Position numbers and translations under genes: made by a program. Positions 47,069 through 56,792 of a stretch of DNA of 64,000 nt are shown here, one piece after another (position 1 is the stretch's first letter; every line of letters begins with the position of its first letter). The notes beneath the pieces were generated by a model. It searched no databases and was not told where the DNA came from. It was given only the letters and a program-made list of their open reading frames with translations. The stretch is from contig NZ_QPKV01000003.1 of NCBI RefSeq assembly GCF_003339865.1, positions 868,001 to 932,000 of the forward strand. The letters run 5' to 3'. Origin of the DNA: Pedobacter chinensis (GTDB taxonomy: Bacteria; Bacteroidota; Bacteroidia; Sphingobacteriales; Sphingobacteriaceae).

Positions 47069-47416
47069 TGATGTAAATTTTAACCATAGTAATTGTTAAA
47101 TTAATTTATAAAAGGCAAATATGATCATTTGTGCATAAGTATTAATACTTGAAAGTTATTTTTTGTTTTTAAAAAAATGATATATATATTTCCAAATTAC
47201 CGTTGCCCATTAAGTCTTTTTTTCCATTTATTCACAGATTTTGAAGTAGATGTTTAATTGTATTCATATGGCACTAATTATAAGCTTTACTTTTAAACCA
47301 TATTTAGAAGTGTTAGTTTCGATAAATTAACTTCTTTTGCAAAATCACATTTGTTTATTTCGAAATATTATAGTTTATATTTACAACGGAATTTAAAAAA
47401 AGGTTTGATAGCCACG
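47069..47416. promoter_or_regulatory. Divergent promoter region between response regulator and lacI-type gene
   Basis: Very AT-rich non-coding stretch of about 348 bp. It must hold the promoters of both flanking genes, but I see no distinct palindrome, and none of the GGGAACGTTCCC palindromes found after lacI is repeated here. Confidence 0.45.
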
Positions 47417-48442
47417 ATGGATAGCATTAATATTAAGAAATTAGCCGAAGCCTTAAACCTGTCTACTTCGACCATTTCAAGAGCTTTTAGAGATAATAGT
47501 GATATTAGTGGCACTACTAAAGAGCGTATTTTGGCAAAAGCCAAAGAGCTTAATTACCAGCCAAATCATTATGCAAGTAATTTAAGAGAACAAAAAAGTA
47601 AAACCATTGCGGTTATTGTTCCTGAATTGGCCAATAATTACTTTTCTCAAGCTATTCACGGAATAGAAAGAGTTGCCAGGGAAAACGGCTACCATATTTT
47701 AATTTATGTTACCGATGATGATTACAAAAAGGAAGTAAACTTTATTCGTCACTTACACAATGGAAGAGCCGATGGCATTATCATGTCCGTTTCGGGCGAG
47801 GCAAATGATCATAACTATCTGAATAAATTCGGAACTAAAAGATTGCCTCTGGTTTTTTTCGATAGGATTTATGAAGATATTGAAACACCAAGAGTAATCA
47901 CTAATGATTATAATAGCAGCTTTCTGGCAACAGAACACTTAATTGAACAAGGTTGCAGGCGCATAGCCTACCTGGTGGTAAACAAAAGCTTATCTATTGG
48001 TAAAACCAGGATGAAGGGCTATATAGATGCACTTGAAAAGTACCACATTCCTTTCGAAGAAAACTTAATTATTGATTGTAGTAATAGTTATGAGGAAAAT
48101 AGCATCATTATTAAAGATGCACTTCATCAATTAAAACCTGATGGAGTTTTTACTTCTGTTGAGCGTTTAGCTTTTGCAACTTATTATGCTTGCTATGATT
48201 TAGGCATAAACATTCCCCAAGACTTAAAAGTGATTAGTTTTTCAAGCCTGGAGATTGCCCCGCTTTTAAATCCTTCTTTAACCACCATCACGCAACCCGC
48301 TACAGAAATTGGAGAACAAGCGGCTAAATTATTATTTAAAATATTAGATGATAATGAGGATAAAAACTTATTCAATGAGGTAATTTTACAATCCAAAATC
48401 ATTGTGAGAAATTCTACTTCAAAAGAGCCCAAAAATCACTAA
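47417..48442 (+). CDS. LacI-family transcriptional regulator of the maltose/starch locus
   Basis: I start at ATG 47417; the upstream ATG at 47351 adds 22 residues ahead of the DNA-binding domain. The helix-turn-helix is INIKKLAEALNLSTSTISRA, followed by the hinge helix (YQPNHYASNLRE). The periplasmic-binding-protein-like sensor contains IAVIVPELANNYFSQAIHGI and ends with the usual TTITQPATEIGEQAAKLLF. It lies immediately upstream of the second susC operon in the same direction, like maltose regulators of Bacteroidetes. The adjacent CG-centred palindromes are probable binding sites. The effector is likely a maltose- or glucose-derived sugar, by inference only. Confidence 0.93.
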   Translation: MDSINIKKLAEALNLSTSTISRAFRDNSDISGTTKERILAKAKELNYQPNHYASNLREQKSKTIAVIVPELANNYFSQAIHGIERVARENGYHILIYVTDDDYKKEVNFIRHLHNGRADGIIMSVSGEANDHNYLNKFGTKRLPLVFFDRIYEDIETPRVITNDYNSSFLATEHLIEQGCRRIAYLVVNKSLSIGKTRMKGYIDALEKYHIPFEENLIIDCSNSYEENSIIIKDALHQLKPDGVFTSVERLAFATYYACYDLGINIPQDLKVISFSSLEIAPLLNPSLTTITQPATEIGEQAAKLLFKILDDNEDKNLFNEVILQSKIIVRNSTSKEPKNH

Positions 48443-48462
48443 AAAATCTTGCGTTTTTTTAG

Positions 48463-48487
48463 GCTGAAATTTCCAAAAAATTTCAGC
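48463..48487 (+). terminator. Hairpin after the lacI-type gene
   Basis: The arms gctgaaattt (48463-48472) and aaatttcagc (48478-48487) pair perfectly around a 5-nt loop, 20 bp after the lacI stop codon. A T-run (gcgttttttt) precedes it and no T-run follows, so it is at best a weak intrinsic terminator. Confidence 0.4.
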
Positions 48488-48488
48488 A

Positions 48489-48617
48489 CTTAGTGTAAAA
48501 TACGCAGAATTCCGGCTCAATTTCGGGAACGTTCCCGAAATTGAGCCGGAAATTCATGTCGTTTTTTCGGGAACGTTCCCGAAAAAACGGTAAAAAAATG
48601 CTTAGTGTAAAAAATAC
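48489..48617. promoter_or_regulatory. Framed tandem palindromes upstream of susC
   Basis: This block between lacI and susC starts and ends with the 12-bp direct repeat CTTAGTGTAAAA (48489-48500 and 48601-48612). Between them lie two perfect loop-free palindromes. The first, at 48510-48551 (42 bp), has arms built from ttccggctcaa and tttcgggaac. The second, at 48560-48589 (30 bp), has arms cgttttttcgggaac. They share the core TTCGGGAACGTTCCCGAA, and their centres are 44 bp apart. The CG-centred core is the form expected of LacI-family operators, and the flanking gene encodes such a protein. The remaining 247 bp to susC are AT-rich and without structure I can see. Confidence 0.75.
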
Positions 48618-48864
48618 ACTTTATTTTCTGTGTTTTGTTTTTTAATTTTTTGATTATCAATTAATTATAGATTAAAAATTGTTTTCTATTTCATTTTTGT
48701 GTTAAGAAAAAATGAACATTTTATTAATTTTCTGAATGAAGTTTTCAGGCAGAAAATATATTTTTTAAATAAATTTTGAAATATCATTAAGTGCTGTAAA
48801 TTAGGCCTATGTGTAAATCACTATAATATTTAACCAAATTTTTATACTTAAACGAGCTTCGAAT

Positions 48865-51840
48865 ATGAAAGTATTTTACCTGTTAAAACAGGGGCTTTTG
48901 ATGCTGTTGATTTTTTCAGCATTAATTGTAAAGGCACAAACCGGATCAGTATCTGGAAAAGTGCTTGATGAAACCGGCCAACCTTTGCCTGGCGCTTCAG
49001 TAATTGTTAAAGGAACAACAAGAAGTACTTCTACCGATGCAAATGGTGACTTCAAATTGATCGGGCTAACAAATGGCTCAATTACTTTATCGGTGAGTTT
49101 CATTGGTTATCAAACCCTTGATAAAGCTGTTACCGTTTCGGCAAACGCTACAGTTAATTTTCAATTAGTACCAGATGCACAAAAACTTAATGAAGTTGTG
49201 GTGATTGGTTACGGTACGGCAGAAAAGAAAAACTTAACCGGTTCCATCACAACCGTAAATTCAAAAGATTTCCAGAAAGGTACTATTACTACGCCAGAGC
49301 AGTTGATTCAGGGTAAAGTTGCCGGGGTTAATATTATCTCGGGTGGCGGTTCACCAGGCGGTGGTAGTACAATCCGTATTCGTGGAGGAGCTTCGTTAAA
49401 TGCAAGTAACGATCCTTTAATCGTTGTAGATGGAGTCCCTTTTAGTGGAAATAGTATTGGTAACGCACCAAGCCCGCTTTCTTTAATTAATCCTAACGAT
49501 ATCGAAACTTTTACGGTATTAAAAGATGCGAATGCAACTGCAATTTACGGTTCAAGGGCTTCAAATGGTGTAATCTTAATTACAACTAAAAAAGGATCTT
49601 CTGGCGCACCTCAAATCACTTTTAGCACAAATAATTCCATTGCAACGGTTGCTAAAAAAGTCGATGTGCTTTCTGCCGCTCAAATAAGAGATTATGTGAA
49701 TGCGCATCCGGAAGTTACTTATGATGATGGTAAATCATTCAAATCAATTTTGGGAGGTGCAAATACCGATTGGCAAGATGAAATTTACAGAAATGCTTTT
49801 ACAACTGATAATAATTTAAGCATCGCCGGCACTTTTAAGGGCCTTCCATATCGTGTTTCAGCAGGTTATTTAAATCAGGATGGGGTTTTGATCAGGGGTA
49901 ACTTGAAAAGGGCTACTGGTGCAATTACCGTTTCTCCAAGGTTGTTTCAAGATCACTTAAAAATCGATTTAAACTTAAAAGGTGCATTAACCGAATCACA
50001 ATATCCTAATGATGGTGCTATTGGTAATGCTATCCAATTCGATCCAACTCAGTCCGTTTCAGGTCCGGCTACATACGGCGGATATTTTGAATGGTTAAGA
50101 GGAGATGGCAGTCTAAATCCAAATGCTCCACGCAATCCAGTTGCCTTAATTCGTTTACAAGATAATCATGGCAATGCAGCCAGAAGTTTTGGTAATGCCA
50201 AATTTGATTACTCCTTTCACTTCCTTCCGGAATTACACGCTAACTTAAACCTGGGTTATGACGTTTCTAAAGGTTATGGTTCTACAACCGTTCCTCCTTT
50301 TGCTGCTCAAAGCTTTTCTACTTTAGGCTCTGCTACTAACAGAAAAAACACCGAAGTAAATAAATTTTCTGAGTTTTATTTAAACTATGCTAAAACTGTA
50401 GAAAGTATTAAAAGTAGATTTGATGTAACTGCTGGTTATGGTTATTATGACGATGCGGTAACCAACTATAATTATAATTCATACAATGGCTTGGGCACAC
50501 TTTTAACCACACCGGTTTTCCCATTTGCTGTTGAGCAAAATAAATTGCTTTCCTACTATGGAAGGTTTACTTACACTTTAGCGGATAAATATATCTTATC
50601 TGGTACTATGCGTGCTGATGCTTCTTCTAAGTTCTCTGCTGATAATCGTTGGGGGTACTTCCCGTCTGCAGCTTTCACATGGAGAGTAGTTGGAGAAGAA
50701 TTTTTAAAAGACAGCAAAGTTATATCTGACCTGAAATTGAGGTTGAGTTATGGTCAAACCGGTAATAAAGACGGAATCGGCAACTATGATTATTTAGCAA
50801 AATATTATGCCAATACCAATCAGGGACAGTATCAGGTAGGAAATACTTTTTATAACTATTTTAGCCCTGCTGCCTATGATCCTGATTTGAAATGGGAAAC
50901 AACAACAACCTATAATGCTGGTTTGGATTATGGTTTCCTGAAGGGAAGATTATATGGTAGTATTGATGCATACTTCAAAAAAACAAAAGACTTATTAAGT
51001 ACAATCAATATTCCTGTAGGAACAAACTTTAGCAACTTATTAACCACAAACGTTGGAAATATGGAAGTTAAAGGTATTGAGGCAAGTTTAAACTTTGTGG
51101 CTATTCAAAGCAATGATATTACCTGGGATTTTGGTTTCAACGCTGCTTACAACAAAAGAAAAGTTACTAATTTAACTTTAAATCCTGATCCGGGATCGAA
51201 AGTTGGAGCAGGTGATATCGCCGGTGGAACTGGTGTTACATTAAAGTATAATGCAGTTAATCAATTACCAGGTTCATTCTTTGTTTACAAACAAGTTTAC
51301 AATGCCAGTGGCGTTCCCTTAGAAGGTGTTTATGAAGATCTAAATGGCGATGGTGTAATTAATACAAGCGATCAGTATTTTTACAAATCTCCTGATCCAA
51401 ACTTTACTTTCGGTTTTAACACTTCATTTACTTATAAAAACTGGACTGCAACAACTGTATTGAGAGCAAACCTGGGTAACTATGTTTATGATAACGTTTC
51501 ATCAAATTTTGGTGTAAGATCAAATATCTTAAGTCCTAGTGGTTTAATTAACAACGCAAGTTCAGATTTCCTGAATACAAATTTCCAAACCAATCAATAC
51601 ATGAGTGATTACTACGTGAAAAACGCATCGTTTTTGAAAATGGATAATGTTGGCTTATCATACAACTTTGGTAAATTATCTAAAACAGGCAATACAACTA
51701 TGCGTATTTCGGCAAACTGCCAGAATGTTTTTGTGGTATCTAAATATAAAGGCTTAGATCCGGAATTGATTACGGGTATCGACTATAATTTATATCCTAG
51801 ACCAAGAACATATACTTTAGGTTTAAATGTTGGTTTTTAA
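48865..51840 (+). CDS. SusC-family TonB-dependent transporter of the maltose/starch locus
   Basis: The 991-residue protein has a signal peptide (cleavage near VKAQ), a carboxypeptidase-regulatory-like domain (VSGKVLDETGQPLPGASVIV) and a plug with DPLIVVDGVPFSG, IETFTVLKDANATAIYGSR and ASNGVILITTKKG. The barrel ends in the terminal aromatic strand (YTLGLNVGF). It imports malto-oligosaccharides by context, since SusD, SusE and amylase genes follow in the same direction. It is about 110 residues shorter than the SusC of the first locus. Confidence 0.96.
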   Translation: MKVFYLLKQGLLMLLIFSALIVKAQTGSVSGKVLDETGQPLPGASVIVKGTTRSTSTDANGDFKLIGLTNGSITLSVSFIGYQTLDKAVTVSANATVNFQLVPDAQKLNEVVVIGYGTAEKKNLTGSITTVNSKDFQKGTITTPEQLIQGKVAGVNIISGGGSPGGGSTIRIRGGASLNASNDPLIVVDGVPFSGNSIGNAPSPLSLINPNDIETFTVLKDANATAIYGSRASNGVILITTKKGSSGAPQITFSTNNSIATVAKKVDVLSAAQIRDYVNAHPEVTYDDGKSFKSILGGANTDWQDEIYRNAFTTDNNLSIAGTFKGLPYRVSAGYLNQDGVLIRGNLKRATGAITVSPRLFQDHLKIDLNLKGALTESQYPNDGAIGNAIQFDPTQSVSGPATYGGYFEWLRGDGSLNPNAPRNPVALIRLQDNHGNAARSFGNAKFDYSFHFLPELHANLNLGYDVSKGYGSTTVPPFAAQSFSTLGSATNRKNTEVNKFSEFYLNYAKTVESIKSRFDVTAGYGYYDDAVTNYNYNSYNGLGTLLTTPVFPFAVEQNKLLSYYGRFTYTLADKYILSGTMRADASSKFSADNRWGYFPSAAFTWRVVGEEFLKDSKVISDLKLRLSYGQTGNKDGIGNYDYLAKYYANTNQGQYQVGNTFYNYFSPAAYDPDLKWETTTTYNAGLDYGFLKGRLYGSIDAYFKKTKDLLSTINIPVGTNFSNLLTTNVGNMEVKGIEASLNFVAIQSNDITWDFGFNAAYNKRKVTNLTLNPDPGSKVGAGDIAGGTGVTLKYNAVNQLPGSFFVYKQVYNASGVPLEGVYEDLNGDGVINTSDQYFYKSPDPNFTFGFNTSFTYKNWTATTVLRANLGNYVYDNVSSNFGVRSNILSPSGLINNASSDFLNTNFQTNQYMSDYYVKNASFLKMDNVGLSYNFGKLSKTGNTTMRISANCQNVFVVSKYKGLDPELITGIDYNLYPRPRTYTLGLNVGF

Positions 51841-51936
51841 TAAAAAATAGAGCAGAAAGTTATCATGAGCAGCAATATTCTTCAATTAAGAAAGTCCATG
51901 ATAGCTTTCATATCTATCAAAGAAAATATACTAAAG

Positions 51937-53520
51937 ATGAAAAAATCATTTAAAACGATATTGGCAGCAGGGTTTTTATTGTTGTCATTAAATGCATGTA
52001 AAAAGGGGGATTTAGATTTAACCCCAACCAATGATGTAACGGCTGCTACAGTGTATGCAACACCTGCGGGTTATAAAGCGGCACTGGTAAAGCTATATGC
52101 AACTTATGCACTAACCAGCCCTCAAGGTGCTGATGGAAGTGATGTAGGTGGCTTAAATTCTGGTTTTGCAGATTTTTTAAGGCTATTCTGGATGTCACAA
52201 GAATTAACTACCGATGAGGCCGTGTGTTCCTGGGGAGATACCGGTATTCCTGAATTGGACTATTCTACCTGGTCTGTTGATAATCAGTTCCTAAGAGGTT
52301 TATATTCAAGAAGCATTCTGCAAATTACGGTTGCAAATGAGTTCCTTCGCGAAAGCACTCCTGATAAATTGGCAAGTCGTAATATTACAGGTGCTGATGC
52401 AACAGCTATCACGAGATACCGTGCAGAAGCTCGTTTCCTACGTGCTTATCAATACTGGGTATTGATGGATGCTTATGGCAATCCACCATTTGTTACTGAA
52501 GAAGATGCAATTGGTAAAGTTGCTCCAAAACAAATTACAAGGGCTGCTTTATTCAACTATGTGGAATCTGAATTAAAAGCGATTGAAGGTGATTTAGCTG
52601 AACCTCGCACAAACGAATATGGTCGTGCAGATAAGGGCGCTGATTGGGCTTTATTAGCCAGATTGTATTTAAATGCACAAGTGTATACCGGTACTGCAAA
52701 ATATACTGAAGCCATCACTTATTCAAGTAAAGTTATCGGTGCCAGCTATGCTTTAAAAGCAAATTACAAAGATTTGTTCCTGGCTGATAACGATGTGAAC
52801 AATGCTGAGAATATCCTAACCATCAATTATGATGGTGTGAATGGAACAAACAACGGAGGAACAACTTATCTGATCAATGCTGCTATTAATGCCGATATGG
52901 TTCCCTCATCTTATGGTGTGCCAACAGGTGGTTGGGGCGGTAACAGAACCCGACAAAATTTACCTGCATTATTTCCAGATCCAAACGGAACATTAGATAA
53001 ACGTGGTATTTTCTTTGGAGTAAAGGCTAATGTTGATGACATTGGTGTATTTACAGACGGTTTACGGGTAACAAAATTCAAAAACGTAACTTCTACAGGT
53101 ATTACGCCTCCTTCATTAGGTGGCACATACAGCTCGTTGGATTTCGCAATTTTCCGCCTGGCAGAACAATATTTAATTTATGGAGAGGCCGTAATGCGTG
53201 GTGGTTCCGGTGGTAGCACAGCCCAAGCACTAACTTATGTAAACAACCTGCGTCGCCGTGCTTATGGTAATACATCTGGTGATGTTTCTACACTTAGCGT
53301 TGATTTCTTCTTAGATGAACGTGGAAGAGAGTTATACTGGGAAGGTCATCGCCGTACAGACTTGGTTCGTTATGGTAAGTTCACAGGATCTAGCTATTTA
53401 TGGCCATTTAAAGGTGGTGTTAAAGCTGGAGCTAATGTTCCCACACACCGTAATCTATATCCGATTCCAGCAGCAGATTTAATTGCCAATCCGAACTTGA
53501 AACAAAATACAGGTTATTAA
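51937..53520 (+). CDS. SusD-family lipoprotein of the maltose/starch locus
   Basis: I start at ATG 51937, giving a lipoprotein with Cys 21 in LSLNACKKGDLDL; the ATG at 51865 would put 24 residues ahead of the signal. The body shows the SusD features RYRAEARFLRAYQYWVLMDA and the C-terminal FLDERGRELYWEGHRRTDL, then RYGKFTG and YPIPAADLIANPNL. It binds malto-oligosaccharide at the surface and closes the SusC barrel. About 528 residues is typical of starch SusD proteins. Confidence 0.95.
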   Translation: MKKSFKTILAAGFLLLSLNACKKGDLDLTPTNDVTAATVYATPAGYKAALVKLYATYALTSPQGADGSDVGGLNSGFADFLRLFWMSQELTTDEAVCSWGDTGIPELDYSTWSVDNQFLRGLYSRSILQITVANEFLRESTPDKLASRNITGADATAITRYRAEARFLRAYQYWVLMDAYGNPPFVTEEDAIGKVAPKQITRAALFNYVESELKAIEGDLAEPRTNEYGRADKGADWALLARLYLNAQVYTGTAKYTEAITYSSKVIGASYALKANYKDLFLADNDVNNAENILTINYDGVNGTNNGGTTYLINAAINADMVPSSYGVPTGGWGGNRTRQNLPALFPDPNGTLDKRGIFFGVKANVDDIGVFTDGLRVTKFKNVTSTGITPPSLGGTYSSLDFAIFRLAEQYLIYGEAVMRGGSGGSTAQALTYVNNLRRRAYGNTSGDVSTLSVDFFLDERGRELYWEGHRRTDLVRYGKFTGSSYLWPFKGGVKAGANVPTHRNLYPIPAADLIANPNLKQNTGY

Positions 53521-53538
53521 TCTTAATCATTATAAGAT

Positions 53539-54543
53539 ATGAAATCAACATTTTATAAATTATTAGCGTTAAGCTTCATTGCTTTATCGCTATGGTCTTG
53601 TAAAAAAGACGAAACACAAACTGTCGCAAGCGCAGGTACAGGAGGTTCATTAAAATCTTCTGTTACCAGTGTAACGCTCGATAAATCTGTACTTGAAACT
53701 GATGTAATCACGTTTACCACAACAAACGCAAACTTTGGTTACAATGCTGCAATCACTAACGTTTTGCAATTAGCAGCCAAAGGAACCAACTTTGCTCAAC
53801 CAAAAGAAGCCCCGCTTGATGTTAATGTAACCTCAAAAAGCTACAATGGATTAGATTTTAATAATTTGCTTCTTGCTTTGGGTTTATCAACAACTACAAC
53901 TTCTGAAGTTGAGATCCGTTTGAAATCTTCTATCTCTAACGCTGTTGCACCAGTTTACAGTAATGTGGTAACCATCAGTGCGAAACCTTTTCCGCTCACT
54001 TCCTGGATTTATGTTCCGGGAAATTACCAGGGATGGAACCCGGCAACTGCTGATAGTTTGGTTTCCATTACAGGAAATGGGGTTTATTCAGGTATCATCA
54101 AATTTGATGGTGATAATTTTAAAATTACACCTGCTAAGAAATGGGACATAGCTTATGGTAATGCAGGTGGCGGAAAATTAAGCACTACAGGTGGTGATAT
54201 AAGCTCTGTTTCGGCTGGTTTTAAACTACTTACCGTTGATTTAAATACTTTAGTTTATACAATTGCTGATGCTGATTATTGGTCAATCATCGGTAATGCT
54301 ATACCAGGGAGCAACTGGGATAAAGATATAGATTTAAAAGCTACAAATGATGGTAACAATACCTGGACAACAACGGTTGCTTTAACACCTGGTGCTTTTA
54401 AATTCAGACGAAACCACGATTGGGGAACCAATATTGGTGATAATGGAAATGACATCAACGTCACTTCTGCCGGAAATTACAAACTGGTATTAACTTTAAA
54501 TGCCGATGGTAAAACTGGTTCTTATACCATGACCAAGTTATAA
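53539..54543 (+). CDS. SusE-like starch-binding outer-membrane lipoprotein
   Basis: The 334-residue product has the lipoprotein Cys at 21 (LSLWSCKKDETQ). A SusE N-terminal immunoglobulin-like domain (about 40-150: VTLDKSVLETDVITFTTTNA) is followed by two starch-binding SusE/SusF repeats, seen as IYVPGNYQGWNPATADSLVS and WSIIGNAIPGSNWDKDIDL. It is a passive surface starch binder that follows SusD, as in the classical Sus locus, where SusE and SusF sit in this position. No SusF gene follows, so this protein carries the whole accessory function. Confidence 0.9.
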   Translation: MKSTFYKLLALSFIALSLWSCKKDETQTVASAGTGGSLKSSVTSVTLDKSVLETDVITFTTTNANFGYNAAITNVLQLAAKGTNFAQPKEAPLDVNVTSKSYNGLDFNNLLLALGLSTTTTSEVEIRLKSSISNAVAPVYSNVVTISAKPFPLTSWIYVPGNYQGWNPATADSLVSITGNGVYSGIIKFDGDNFKITPAKKWDIAYGNAGGGKLSTTGGDISSVSAGFKLLTVDLNTLVYTIADADYWSIIGNAIPGSNWDKDIDLKATNDGNNTWTTTVALTPGAFKFRRNHDWGTNIGDNGNDINVTSAGNYKLVLTLNADGKTGSYTMTKL

Positions 54544-54557
54544 TAATCAATTTTGGT

Positions 54558-54682
54558 AAGGATGTCCAAAAAGTTCTACGCTGTCATCCCCAGTCCGATT
54601 GGGAATCTTAATACAGTGCTATTGCTATTAAGGAAGTTCCCGTTTTCAGGGGAATGACGTTGTAACCTTTTGGACAGCCTTA
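54558..54682. repeat. Miniature inverted-repeat element
   Basis: Imperfect terminal inverted repeats of about 33 nt enclose a short interior. The left arm runs from aaggatgtccaaaaagtt to gtcatcccc; the right arm from ggggaatgacg to ggacagcctt. The interior contains gattgggaatctta, related to other dispersed repeats in this window. It separates susE from the first amylase gene, which are otherwise contiguous. It lacks any ORF. It may fold in the operon transcript and reduce expression downstream. Confidence 0.6.
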
Positions 54683-54825
54683 TTATTTATTCTCTACAGC
54701 ATTTTAGTATGATCAGATCCCAACTTTTATTATTTCAAGGCATATCTATTTTACCTACGAATGCTCAAATTAATTTCCTGGTAAACCTGCGCGCTTTAAT
54801 TATCAGCGCATTCCTTTCTACTAAA

Positions 54826-56670
54826 ATGAAAAAAATTTTTATTTCCCTGTTAATTTTACTTTCAGGCACAAATCTTTTTGCTCAAAAGCTAGAACGCATT
54901 GAACCCATGTTTTGGTTTACCGGAATGCATAATCCAAAATTGCAGCTGCTTGTTCATGGAGAAAACATTGCAAAAAGTACCGTTACATTAACATATCCGG
55001 GTATAAAACTGGTTAAAGTCAATCAAGTAGAAAACCCAAACTATTTATTTTTGGATTTACAGCTTTCGGCGACCGCAAAAGCAGGAAAATTCCCAATTGA
55101 CTTTTCTGTTAATGGAAAAAAGATATTCAGTTACACTTATGAATTAAAAACCCGCGATAAAAATGCAGGAAGAATTCAGGGCGTAACACAAAAAGATTTC
55201 ATTTATCTTTTAATGCCAGATCGTTTTTCGAATGGCGATAAAAGCAACGATGTGGTTCAGGGATTAACTGAAACAGCATTAAACCGTGATAGCATGTATT
55301 ATCGTCACGGGGGAGATATTCAAGGCGTAATTAATCATTTGGATTACCTTAAAGATTTAGGCATAACCACCATTTGGATGACTCCCGAAGTTGAGAATGA
55401 CATGCAACAGGCATCTTATCATGGGTATGCTGTTACCGATCATTATAAAATTGATCCCCGTTACGGAACGAATGAACTTTACAAAAAATATGTAGAAGCT
55501 GCCCATGCTAAAGGCATGAAGGTGATCAAAGATATTGTTCATAACCATATTGGCACCAACCATTGGTTTTTTAAAGATTTGCCAATGAAGAACTGGGTTC
55601 ATCAATGGCCAAAATACACACAAACCAGTTACCGGGATCAGGCAGTGATGGATACACATGCTTCTGCTGCCGATCGTAAAAAAATGTTGGATGGCTGGTT
55701 TGTACCTTCCATGCCCGATCTGAATCAAAACAATCCTTATGTTCAAAATTATTTAACACAGAATCACATCTGGTGGATTGAATATGCAGGCATTGACGGT
55801 TTACGTTTAGATACCTATCCTTATAACGACCCTGCTTACATGGCCGATTGGGCAATCAAATTAAAAGCCGAATTTCCTAATTTGTCAGTTTTTGGAGAAA
55901 CCTTTGTTCATGGTGTAGCCAATCAGGCTTACTTTACTGAGGGAAATACAGTAAATCGTGGTTTTGATACGCATTTGCCTGGCATTACAGATATGGCTGT
56001 TAAAGAAGGAATTTATGAGGCTTTGAATGGCAAAAACGGTTGGACAGATGGTATAAATCGTTTGTATGATGTAGTTGCCCACGATTTCCTTTACAAAGAC
56101 CCAACGAAAAATTGCATTGCTTTAGATAATCATGATATGAGCCGTTTCTACTCAGTGGTTAATGAAGATTTCGATAAATATAAAATGGGTATGGCCATTT
56201 TATTAACCATGCGTGGCATTCCTCAAATGTATTATGGAACCGAAATTCTGATGAAAAACTTCTCCGATCCCGACGGCCTGGTTCGCTCTGATTTCCCTGG
56301 CGGATGGGATGGAGACAAGAAAGATAAATTCATCGCCGATGGCAGAACAAACAAAGAAAATGAAGCGTTCAACTTTGTAAAAACTTTAGCCAATTACCGT
56401 AAAAAAAGTGCATCGCTACAAACCGGAAAACTGATGCAGTTTGTTCCGGAAGATGATATTTATGTGTATTTCCGTTACAACACCACGGCAAAAGGAACGG
56501 TAATGGTAATTGTAAATAATGCCGAAAAGGAGAAAACATTAAATACCGATCGTTTTGCAGAAAGAACCCTTGGAATCACAACTGCAAAAAATGTGATATC
56601 AGGAGAAAGTATATCATTTAAAGAAATTAAAGTCCCGGCGAAAACAACTTTGGTTTTAGAACTAAATTAA
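54826..56670 (+). CDS. GH13 neopullulanase/cyclomaltodextrinase-like alpha-amylase (SusA-like)
   Basis: I start at ATG 54826, which gives a clear signal peptide (cleavage near LFAQ); the frame from 54670 only reads through the repeat. The N-terminal domain (IEPMFWFTGMHNPKLQLLVH) matches the cyclomaltodextrinase N domain of SusA-like enzymes. GH13 motifs are VIKDIVHNHI, GLRLDTYPY (nucleophile D329), FGETFV (acid/base E358) and ALDNHDMSRF (D437). It breaks malto-oligosaccharides and pullulan in the periplasm. It lies downstream of the Sus proteins and upstream of the phosphorylase genes. Confidence 0.94.
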   Translation: MKKIFISLLILLSGTNLFAQKLERIEPMFWFTGMHNPKLQLLVHGENIAKSTVTLTYPGIKLVKVNQVENPNYLFLDLQLSATAKAGKFPIDFSVNGKKIFSYTYELKTRDKNAGRIQGVTQKDFIYLLMPDRFSNGDKSNDVVQGLTETALNRDSMYYRHGGDIQGVINHLDYLKDLGITTIWMTPEVENDMQQASYHGYAVTDHYKIDPRYGTNELYKKYVEAAHAKGMKVIKDIVHNHIGTNHWFFKDLPMKNWVHQWPKYTQTSYRDQAVMDTHASAADRKKMLDGWFVPSMPDLNQNNPYVQNYLTQNHIWWIEYAGIDGLRLDTYPYNDPAYMADWAIKLKAEFPNLSVFGETFVHGVANQAYFTEGNTVNRGFDTHLPGITDMAVKEGIYEALNGKNGWTDGINRLYDVVAHDFLYKDPTKNCIALDNHDMSRFYSVVNEDFDKYKMGMAILLTMRGIPQMYYGTEILMKNFSDPDGLVRSDFPGGWDGDKKDKFIADGRTNKENEAFNFVKTLANYRKKSASLQTGKLMQFVPEDDIYVYFRYNTTAKGTVMVIVNNAEKEKTLNTDRFAERTLGITTAKNVISGESISFKEIKVPAKTTLVLELN

Positions 56671-56792
56671 AATTAAAGAGGGTCCGGTGTCGGAGCTGCG
56701 AAGTCGGAAGAAACACGAAAAAGATAAAGCGAAAAGAATTAGTGTAACCAACAATCGGTGTAATCATCCCGAAGGGAAAAAGTATAAAAAAG

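Noticed and set aside
48510..48589. Palindromes read simply as bidirectional terminators of lacI
   Set aside because: They have no loop and no clean T-tract after the first one, they share an operator-like CG-centred core, and another hairpin lies nearer the lacI stop. A terminator role is not excluded.
54670..54825. Earlier start for the first GH13 enzyme
   Set aside because: The extra 52 residues come from the end of the inverted-repeat element and spacer; the signal peptide starts at 54826.
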